Positions 54,986 to 64,000 of a DNA stretch of 64,000 nt are shown here, piece after piece. The stretch spans positions 1-64,000 of the forward strand of contig CAWIDG010000032.1 of the NCBI GenBank assembly GCA_963834875.1, in the 5' to 3' direction. Under the pieces are notes generated by a model, which saw nothing but the letters and a program-made list of their open reading frames with translations, had not been told where the DNA came from and searched no databases. The translations under genes and the position numbers were made by a program. Each line of letters starts with the position of its first letter. Position 1 is the first letter of the stretch. The DNA is from DATAGF01 sp963834875. GTDB taxonomy: Bacteria > Actinomycetota > Thermoleophilia > Miltoncostaeales > Miltoncostaeaceae.

Positions 54986-56954
54986 CTAGTCGGCCGCCGC
55001 GGCGAGGGGCGAGGCCGGGATGCCGCGGACGTGCTCGCCGAGGAAGGCGAGCACGTCCTCCCAGAGGCGCGCGTGGCCGGCCGCCATCTCGCCGGGGCGC
55101 CCGCCGAAGGCGATGCCGTCCAGCCACGCGCCGGCGGTCGGCAGCAGCGGGGGGCGCAGGAGGTGCCCGGCGCCGGGAAGGATCACGAGCCGGTCGGGCT
55201 GCGACGGGGTCATGCCGCGGCGGCGGGCCGCGATGTCACGGGCCATGCGGGCGGAGGGCCAGAGTTGGTCGTCCTCGCCGGCGCCCAGGAGCAGCGGCAC
55301 CGCCACGCGCTCGGCGGCGATGGCGGCCCGGTCGCGCTCGCCGGCGTCCTCGAGCCCGGGGGCGTAGCTCGCGGTCAGGTGGATCAGGGCGGGCTCGTGC
55401 CGGCGCCGCTCCGCGCGCGCGAAGACGGCGTTGCGGAGGAACTGCGGCATGAGCCCCTCCTCGTGGACGGTCAGGAAGGGCAGCGGCTCGCCGGCGAGGG
55501 TCCACGAGCCGACGCCGGGGACCGCGCCGTCGCCGCCGACGGCCTGCCACGCCACGCTCGAGGGCGAGAGCAGCACCAGGGCCGACAGGGGGAGGTCGGG
55601 GAACGCGACCGCGGTGGCCAGGAGCGCCTCCGAGCCCTTCGAGATCGCCATCGCCCCGAGGCGCGCCCCGTCCACCTCGGGGCGGGCCGCCAGCGCCCGG
55701 ACGCCCGCCGCGAGGCGCTCGAGCGGGATCGCCACGACGTGGTCCTCGAGCCCCTCGACGCCGATGTAGCCCTGCACGAGCGCGGCGTACCCGTGGACCG
55801 CGAGCAGGGTCGCCAGGGACGCCTGGGAGTCGAGGCCGCCCTCCGAGCCCGGGAGCACGAGCACCCCGGGGTGGGGCCCGTCGCCGGCGGGGACGTGGAG
55901 CTCGCCCACGACCTCGCCCTCGCTCACGGCGATGCGGCGCACCCCCGGTGCGGCCCCGCGGACCGCGCTGCACTCGACGACGCCGTCGCCGGCCTCGGCC
56001 CGCACGGTCAGGGCGAAGGGCTCGGCTGCGGGCGCGAAGATGCCGACCGGCTCCTCCGACGACGGCTCCATCGACCACAGGAGCGCCGCGGCGTCGGCCG
56101 AGACCCGCCCCGCCCCGTCGGCCGTCAGGGTCAGGTCTCGAGCGCCACGGCGTGCCGAACGCGTCGGCGGCCACGGCGCCGAGGGTCACGTCCGCGCCGG
56201 GCGGCGCGCCCTCCAGGCTGACGTCGAGCGACGCGTCGAGCGGCGCCGCGGCCGGGGACAGCGCGAGCCGCAGGGCGCCGTGGCGCGCCTCGCCCACCGG
56301 CGCCGCGGGCGGCGCGGGCGTGCGCGGTGCCCGCTCGGCCGGGGCGAGCTGCCGGTCGATGCTCCCCACGAGCCAGTCGGGGAACTTCGCCGTGACGATC
56401 CCGGCGAGCGCGAGCACCGAGAACGGGATCACCCAGTAGCAGACGATCGACAGGGTGCTGGCGCCGTCGCGGATGGTGGCCTCCCCCTGCACGACCGGGG
56501 GGATGAACGAGACGAGGGTCATGACCGCGAAGGCGCCGATCCACACCCACGTCAGCAGCCGGTTGACGTAGTCGAAGCCGGCCGTCGCCTGCACCTCCGG
56601 CGGCACCGACTCCCGGGCGTACTCGAGCGTGAAGGGCCGCCCGACCGCGACCGTCGCGAGGGCGAGGACGAGGATGCCGAGGTTCGACAGCGGCTGGATC
56701 CAGCGCTCGAGGAAGCTCTCCTCGCCGACCAGCGACACGATCAGCAGCGCGACGAAGATCGCGATCGCCCCCGCCTCGAAGAGCTTGAACGAGCGCGTGC
56801 GGGCGTAGGTGGCCGCGTTGACCGCCACGGCGACGCCGAGGGTCACCAGGATCGACGTCGTGAACGAGACGTTCCCGACCAGGATCCAGTAGACGATCCA
56901 TGGCAGGAAGCCGATCATGGAGACCAGCGCCGGGGGGAGCCGGTGCGAGCTCAC
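54986..56954 (-). CDS. Membrane protein fused to an acyl-CoA thioester hydrolase/BAAT-type hydrolase, frameshifted
   Basis: About 655 residues from GTG 56954, which overlaps the coxE stop. The first ~190 residues hold about six hydrophobic helices (LVSMIGFLPWIVYWILVG, FEAGAIAIFVALLIVSLVG, LSNLGILVLALATVAVG, VWIGAFAVMTLVSFIPPVV, YWVIPFSVLALAGIVTAK). A Pro/Ala linker leads to a BAAT N-terminal-type beta domain (DASLDVSLEGAPPGADVTLGA). After a +1 step near 56141 comes the alpha/beta hydrolase: nucleophile in MAISKGSEALL, Asp in LGAGEDDQLWPS and His in LPGAGHLLRPP. Role unknown. Coupling to coxDE is notable. Confidence 0.78.
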
Positions 56955-58051
56955 AGCCGGGCGATCACGTCGGCGACCTCCTCCAGGCTCTGGAGGTTGT
57001 GGCCGGGGCGGAAGACGTCAACGTGGGGCAGGGCGGTCGCCATGCCGCGGGCGAGGGGCTCGTAGGCGTCGTGGCCCTTGAGCGGGTTGAGCCAGACGAC
57101 GCGGTGGGCGAGGCGCGAGAGGCGCGCCATCTGCTCGCCCAGCAGCTCGGGGTCGCCCACGTCGAGGCCGTCGGACAGGATCACGCAGGTCGCCCCGCGC
57201 ACCGCCCGGGTGCGGCCGTGCTCGTCGATCAGGCGCTTCAGCGACGCGCCGATGCGGGTCCCGCCGTCCCAATCGGCCACCTCGGCGCCGGCGGCGGCGA
57301 TCGCGACGTCGGCGTCGGCGACCGACAGGGCCCGCGTCATCCGCGTGAGGCGCGTGCCGAAGGCGAAGGCCTCCCAGTCGCCGGGGCCCGCGCGCAGCGA
57401 CGCGTGGGCGAAGAGCGCGAGCGAGCGCGAGTACGTGGACATGGAGCCGGAGACGTCGAGCACGAGCAGCAGCCGCCGCCGCTGGACGCGCCGGCGCCGC
57501 CATGCCCGCTCGATCGGCTCGCCTCCCGTGCGCATCGCCCGGCGCAGGGTGCGGCGCAGGTCCGGGTCGCCCGACCGGGCCGGCCGGCGGCGGCGCGTGC
57601 GCCGCTCGGGGGCCCGCACCCGCAGGCGGGCCATCAGGCGCGCGATCTGGGCCAGCTCGGCATCGGTGCAGCCCGCGAAGTCCTTTCGGCGCAGCGTCTC
57701 GACCGGGCTGGCGAGCGCGGTGTCCGCCGAGCCGTCCACCGCGGCGGCCGCGCCCAGGTCGGCCGGCACGGTGACGCGCTGGCGCCGGTCGGGGACCGGC
57801 TGCGGTCCCGGCGGCGGCCGGTCGGGCAGCCCGAACACGGACGCGAAGGCGCGGTGGAACGCGTCCAGGTCCTCGCGGCGCGAGATCAGGGTCGCCCGGG
57901 CGGCCCAGTAGAGGTCGTCGGGGCCCACCGCCGCGGCGGCGCCCGCCAGGCTCAGGAGGCGCCCGGTCCCGACCGGCACCCCGGCGGCGCGGAGCGCCTC
58001 GGCCAGGTCGCGGATGCGGCCGAGCGGCTCCCTTTCGGCGGCGGAGCCCAT
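56951..58051 (-). CDS. coxE: VWA-domain protein, CoxE-like
   Basis: 366 residues. ATG 58051 overlaps the coxD stop by one base. The N-terminal helical region (IRDLAEALRAAGVPVGTGRLLSLAGA) is typical of CoxE. The C-terminal von Willebrand domain has LLLVLDVSGSMSTYSRSL (DxSxS metal site), then DWDGGTRIGASLKRL and CVILSDGLDVGDPELL. Works with the MoxR ATPase CoxD in maturing the molybdenum-copper or molybdenum site of CO-dehydrogenase-type enzymes. Divergent from the structural genes. Confidence 0.93.
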   Translation of the reverse strand: MGSAAEREPLGRIRDLAEALRAAGVPVGTGRLLSLAGAAAAVGPDDLYWAARATLISRREDLDAFHRAFASVFGLPDRPPPGPQPVPDRRQRVTVPADLGAAAAVDGSADTALASPVETLRRKDFAGCTDAELAQIARLMARLRVRAPERRTRRRRPARSGDPDLRRTLRRAMRTGGEPIERAWRRRRVQRRRLLLVLDVSGSMSTYSRSLALFAHASLRAGPGDWEAFAFGTRLTRMTRALSVADADVAIAAAGAEVADWDGGTRIGASLKRLIDEHGRTRAVRGATCVILSDGLDVGDPELLGEQMARLSRLAHRVVWLNPLKGHDAYEPLARGMATALPHVDVFRPGHNLQSLEEVADVIARL

Positions 58052-58917
58052 CAGCCGAGCAGCTCCGGGAGCGCGCGCCGCGCGATCGTCAGGTCGTCGC
58101 GGCCCTTCACCGCCCAGCCGAGCGTGTCGCCGACGGACTCGGCGTCCACCGAGCCGATGCCGAGCGCGGCGAGCGCGCGCGTCCAGTCGATCGCCTCGGC
58201 CGGGCCCGGGGGCTTGGCGAGGTCCAGCGTGCGGAGCCGGCCGACGAGCTCGGCGACCGACTCGGCCAGGGCCCGGCTCGCCTCCGGCGCGCGCAGCCTG
58301 ATGATCTGGATCTCGCGCTCCCGCTCCGGGTAGTCGATCCAGTGGTACAGGCAGCGGCGCTTGAGGGCGTCGTGCAGCTCGCGGGTGCGGTTGGAGGTGA
58401 GCACCACGACCGGGGGCGACTCGGCGGTGACGGTCCCGATCTCGGGGATCGTCACGGCCGCGTCGGCCAGCACCTCGAGCAGGAAGGCCTCGAACTCCTC
58501 GTCGGCGCGGTCGAGCTCGTCGACGAGCAGCACGGCCCCGGACCCGGCGCGCACGGCGGCCAGCAGCGGCCGCTCGACCAGGAACTCCGGGCCGTACAGC
58601 TCGGCCGCCTTCCGGTCGGGGTCGAGCGAGCCCTCCTGGAGGGTCCGGGCGTAGAGCAGCTGGCGCGAGTAGTTCCACTCGTACAGCGCCTGGCCGGCGT
58701 CGATCCCCTCGTAGCACTGCAGCCGGATGAGCTGCGCGGGCAGGACCCGCGCGAGGGTGCGCGCGACCTCCGTCTTGCCGACCCCCGGCTCGCCCTCGAG
58801 CAGCAGCGGGCGGCGCAGGGCCAGGGCGAGGTAGAGGGACACGGCGAGGCCCCGGTCCGCGATGTAGCGCTCGCGCGCCAGGGCCTCCTGGAGCTGCTCG
58901 ACGTCGGTGAATTCCAT
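58051..58917 (-). CDS. coxD: MoxR-type AAA+ ATPase, CoxD-like
   Basis: 288 residues from ATG 58917. Walker A is LLLEGEPGVGKTEVARTLARV, then QLIRLQCYEGIDAGQALYEWNYSRQLL, Walker B GAVLLVDELDRADEEFEAFLLEVL, and sensor 1 PPVVVLTSNRTRELHDALKRRCL. The arginine-rich finger region follows. In CO oxidisers CoxD is the chaperone ATPase that helps sulfurate or load the active site. First gene of the leftward coxDE operon. Confidence 0.95.
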   Translation of the reverse strand: MEFTDVEQLQEALARERYIADRGLAVSLYLALALRRPLLLEGEPGVGKTEVARTLARVLPAQLIRLQCYEGIDAGQALYEWNYSRQLLYARTLQEGSLDPDRKAAELYGPEFLVERPLLAAVRAGSGAVLLVDELDRADEEFEAFLLEVLADAAVTIPEIGTVTAESPPVVVLTSNRTRELHDALKRRCLYHWIDYPEREREIQIIRLRAPEASRALAESVAELVGRLRTLDLAKPPGPAEAIDWTRALAALGIGSVDAESVGDTLGWAVKGRDDLTIARRALPELLG

Positions 58918-58976
58918 GCGGGCTCCCTGCCGTATATCGCGCTTCGGGACGTTGGAACCGGGAGTTCGTGATTATG

Positions 58977-59005
58977 TTGACGAACTTTCGGGCCGGCCGT
59001 AGGGT
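58977..59005 (+). promoter_or_regulatory. Candidate promoter of the coxIGSLM operon
   Basis: TTGACG (58977-58982) and TAGGGT (59000-59005) are separated by 17 bases and lie about 30 bases before the TTG start at 59037. The -35 is close to consensus and the -10 has the TAnnnT form seen in actinobacteria. It sits in the 119-base divergent gap between coxD and coxI. Supports the downstream TTG start rather than GTG 58968. Confidence 0.5.
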
Positions 59006-59036
59006 CGATGCCCCGGGCAACACGGAGGGGGCGCAT

Positions 59037-60065
59037 TTGCGGGACGTTCTGCCCACGCTCGAGCGCTGGATCAGCGACGGGCGGCGCGCGGCCATGGCCA
59101 CCGTGGTCACCGTCAACCGGTCCGCGCCGCGGGAGCCGGGCAGCGTGATGGCGGTCTCGGAGACCGGCGAGGTCGTCGGCTCGGTGACCGGAGGGTGCGT
59201 CGAGCCGGCGGTGTACGCGCAGGCCGAGGAGGTCCTGCAGGGCGCCGCGCCGCGGATGGCCACCTACGGCTACGCCGACGACGAGGCCTTCGAGGTCGGG
59301 CTGCCCTGCGGCGGCAACGTCGGGATCTTCGTCGAGCCGATGGAGCCGGACCTGGTGCGCGCGGTCGCCGCCGCCGTGCGCGAGGAGCGGCCGGTCGCCT
59401 ATCTGACCACCATCGGCGGCGCCGTCACCGGGAGCCCGCGGCTGATCGACGCGGAGGGGGAGCCCGCCGACGAGGTCGAGGCCGCCGCCCGGCCGCTGCT
59501 GCGCCTCGGCGAGAGCGGCGTCGTCACCGTCGGCGACGACGAGGTCTTCGTCTCGTCCTTCGTCCCGCGCCCGGCGATGTACGTCTTCGGCGCCATCGAC
59601 TTCGCCTCGGCCCTCTGCACGGTCGGCAAGTTCCTGGGGTACCGGGTGACCGTCTGCGACCCGCGCGCGATCTTCGTCACGCCGCAGCGCTTCCCGGACG
59701 CCGACGAGCTCGTCACGGAGTGGCCCCAGGAGTTCCTGGAGCGCGCGCCTGTGGACGAGCGCACCGCCATCTGCATCCTGACCCACGACGCCAAGTTCGA
59801 CGTGCCCGCGCTCAAGGCGGCCCTGGCGACGCCGGCGCGCTACATCGGCGCCATGGGCAGCCGCCGCACCACGGAGCGCCGGCGCGAGAAGCTCATCGAG
59901 GAGGGCGTGAGCGAGGATCAGCTCGAGCGCGTCCACGCCCCGATCGGCCTGCCGATCGCCTCGCGCACGCCGGAGGAGGTGGCCATCGCGATCGGCGCCG
60001 AGATCGTCTCCGTGGCCAACCGCGCGTCCCGGAAGGAGGGCGTTGCAGCTCGAACACGAGTTTGA
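59037..60065 (+). CDS. coxI: XdhC/CoxI-family molybdenum-enzyme maturation protein
   Basis: About 342 residues from TTG 59037, preceded by GGAGGGGGC; an in-frame GTG at 58968 would lie inside the presumed promoter. N-terminal XdhC domain: ATVVTVNRSAPREPGSVMAV, GSVTGGCVEPAVYAQA and GLPCGGNVGIFVEP. C-terminal Rossmann domain: YVFGAIDFASALCTVGKFLGYRV, CILTHDAKFDVPALKAAL and ARYIGAMGSRRTTERR. Needed to insert or sulfurate the molybdenum cofactor of this enzyme class. First gene of the rightward operon. Confidence 0.93.
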   Translation: MRDVLPTLERWISDGRRAAMATVVTVNRSAPREPGSVMAVSETGEVVGSVTGGCVEPAVYAQAEEVLQGAAPRMATYGYADDEAFEVGLPCGGNVGIFVEPMEPDLVRAVAAAVREERPVAYLTTIGGAVTGSPRLIDAEGEPADEVEAAARPLLRLGESGVVTVGDDEVFVSSFVPRPAMYVFGAIDFASALCTVGKFLGYRVTVCDPRAIFVTPQRFPDADELVTEWPQEFLERAPVDERTAICILTHDAKFDVPALKAALATPARYIGAMGSRRTTERRREKLIEEGVSEDQLERVHAPIGLPIASRTPEEVAIAIGAEIVSVANRASRKEGVAARTRV

Positions 60066-60623
60066 GGTCCCGGCCTCGCCCGACCAGACGCTCGAGCTGC
60101 TGCTCGACGCGGAGCGGGTCGTGCCCTGCATGCCCGGGGCCAAGCTGCTCGAGGTCGTGGACGACCGCACGTGGAAGTCGGAGCTCGCCATCAGGCTCGG
60201 CCCGGTCGCGATGGATTTCCTGGCCGACGTGAAGATGCTCGACCGCGACGACGCCGCGCACGCGGTCAAGCTCGGCGTCAGCGCCCGCGACACGCGCGGC
60301 AAGGGCGGCGCCGAGGCCACCGTCGACTCGGTCCTGCGACCGACCGACTCGGGCGGGACCAACGTCGCCATGACGACGGACCTGCGGTTCTCCGGCCAGG
60401 CCGCCCAGCTCGGCCGGCCCGGGGTGGTCAAGGACGTCTCGAACAAGCTGGTCGGCCAGTTCGCCGACTGCATCAAGGGCCAGCTGTCGGCCGCGCCCGA
60501 GGAGCGGGCCGCGGCCGTGCGGGAGTCGCAGAAGCCCGCCTCGGGCCTCACGCTCGCGGTCACCGCGCTGGTGGGGGCGATCAAACGACTGCTCGGCTTC
60601 GGCCGGGAGAGGGGGGAGACCAC

Positions 60624-60627
<4 letters not shown>
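60043..60627 (+). CDS. coxG: CoxG-like SRPBCC-domain protein
   Basis: 194 residues from TTG 60043, after AAGGAGGG, overlapping coxI by 23 bases. SRPBCC (START-like) fold: LEHEFEVPASPDQTLELLLDAERVVPCMPGAKLLE, then LGPVAMDFLADVKML and SGQAAQLGRPGVVKDVSNKLVGQFADC. The C-terminal helix with Lys/Arg (TALVGAIKRLLGFGRER) fits the membrane-anchoring role proposed for CoxG in CO dehydrogenase. Confidence 0.93.
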
Positions 60628-61082
<455 letters not shown>

Positions 61083-61092
61083 GGAGGGGACG

Positions 61093-63478
<2,386 letters not shown>

Positions 63479-63482
<4 letters not shown>

Positions 63483-64000
63483 TCCCGGCGAATTTCGACT
63501 ACGAGGTCGCGGAGTCGGTCGACCACGCCCTCGAGCTGCTGCGCACCAAGGAGGACGCGAAGCTCATCGCGGGCGGCCACAGCCTCCTGCCGCTGATGAA
63601 GCTCCGGCTCGCCCGGCCGGGCGACGCTGGTCGACATCGGCCGGCTCTCCGAGCTGTCCGGCGTCAGGGACAAGGGGGACCACCTCGCCATCGGCGCGCT
63701 CACGCGCCACAACGACCTCAACCGCGACCCGGCCGCCAACGAGCACTGCCCGCTCATCGCCTACGCGGCCGGCCTGGTGGGCGACCCCCAGGTCCGCCAC
63801 CGCGGCACGATCGGCGGCTCGCTGGCGCACGGCGACCCGGCCTCCGACCTCCCGACGATCGCCCTGACGCTCGACGCCGACATCGTCGCCCGCGGGCCCA
63901 ACGGCGAGCGCACGATCGACGCGGCGGACTTCTTCAGGGGGTTCTTCGAGACCGCCCTCGGCGAGGACGAGATCATCACCGAGGTGCGGGTGCCGAAGGT
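63479..64000 (+). CDS. coxM: CO-dehydrogenase-type FAD-binding subunit, frameshifted, runs off window
   Basis: ATG 63479 overlaps the coxL stop. FAD motifs are present: LIAGGHSLLPLMKLRLA and RHRGTIGGSLAHGDPASDLP, in the order of the xanthine dehydrogenase FAD domain. A +1 step near 63625 (RLARP/ATLVDIGRLSEL) is needed. About 173 residues are inside the window; the C-terminal part lies beyond 64000. It passes electrons onward from CoxS. Confidence 0.94.

Overview
This is a very GC-rich stretch from an actinobacterium. GTG and TTG starts are common, F420-type luciferase-like enzymes are present, and 1- or 4-nt stop/start overlaps (GTGA, ATGA, TGATG) join most neighbouring genes. The secreted calcium-repeat proteins and cupredoxins suggest the Thermoleophilia (Solirubrobacterales/Gaiellales) side of the phylum; this placement is inference. 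Many genes that are clearly intact families are split between reading frames, almost always by one extra base. I list each as a single gene and give the break points. The breaks look like sequence error rather than decay.

Region 1 (1-11.5 kb) is a catabolic cluster. A BMP-type lipoprotein of an ABC importer runs left off the window. Divergent from it is a GntR/FCD regulator followed by LLM oxidoreductase, M29/NicX-like metalloenzyme, cupin, class II aldolase, a 2Fe-2S plus molybdopterin hydroxylase pair without an FAD subunit, 3-hydroxyacyl-CoA dehydrogenase, lactonase-like metallo-beta-lactamase, SDR, VOC protein and a small lipoprotein. The order suggests import, hydroxylation, ring opening and beta-oxidation-like processing of a heterocyclic or aromatic compound. 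Its substrate cannot be read from the sequence.

Region 2 (11.5-31.6 kb) is accessory. After a GH15 glycosidase and a membrane protein come two conflict-type modules. One holds a trypsin-like protease divergent from a caspase-like protease coupled to a SLOG protein. The other is a translationally coupled operon of TIR-SIR2, STAND ATPase-CHASE2, and a secreted RTX-like protein. A second RTX-like protein with the same C-terminal domain lies between the modules. A DUF3883-like protein, glucose-6-phosphate dehydrogenase and a DUF262 (GmrSD-like) remnant follow, with several stretches where I see no gene. This is the best candidate for an undescribed system.

Region 3 (31.6-50.7 kb) is mostly ordinary: a secreted protein, a reductase remnant, tRNA-Lys(UUU), GNAT, two TetR/MFS pairs, pterin dehydratase, pyrD, an intradiol dioxygenase-like lipoprotein, a KhtTU-like K+/H+ antiporter pair, a CHASE3-HAMP-PP2C phosphatase, a D-2-hydroxyacid dehydrogenase/BolA/monothiol glutaredoxin/adenosine deaminase-like operon, two convergent cupredoxins, a DUF255 thioredoxin-fold protein and a J-domain protein.

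Region 4 (50.7-64 kb) is built around molybdenum. It holds a ModE-like TOBE regulator, modABC, a Mop molbindin and a MocA-like cytidylyltransferase. Next is a divergent form II carbon-monoxide-dehydrogenase-type cluster: coxD, coxE and a membrane BAAT-type hydrolase leftward, and coxI, coxG, coxS, coxL and coxM rightward off the window. Regions 1 and 4 fit together: the molybdate uptake and cofactor genes would serve both molybdenum hydroxylases.
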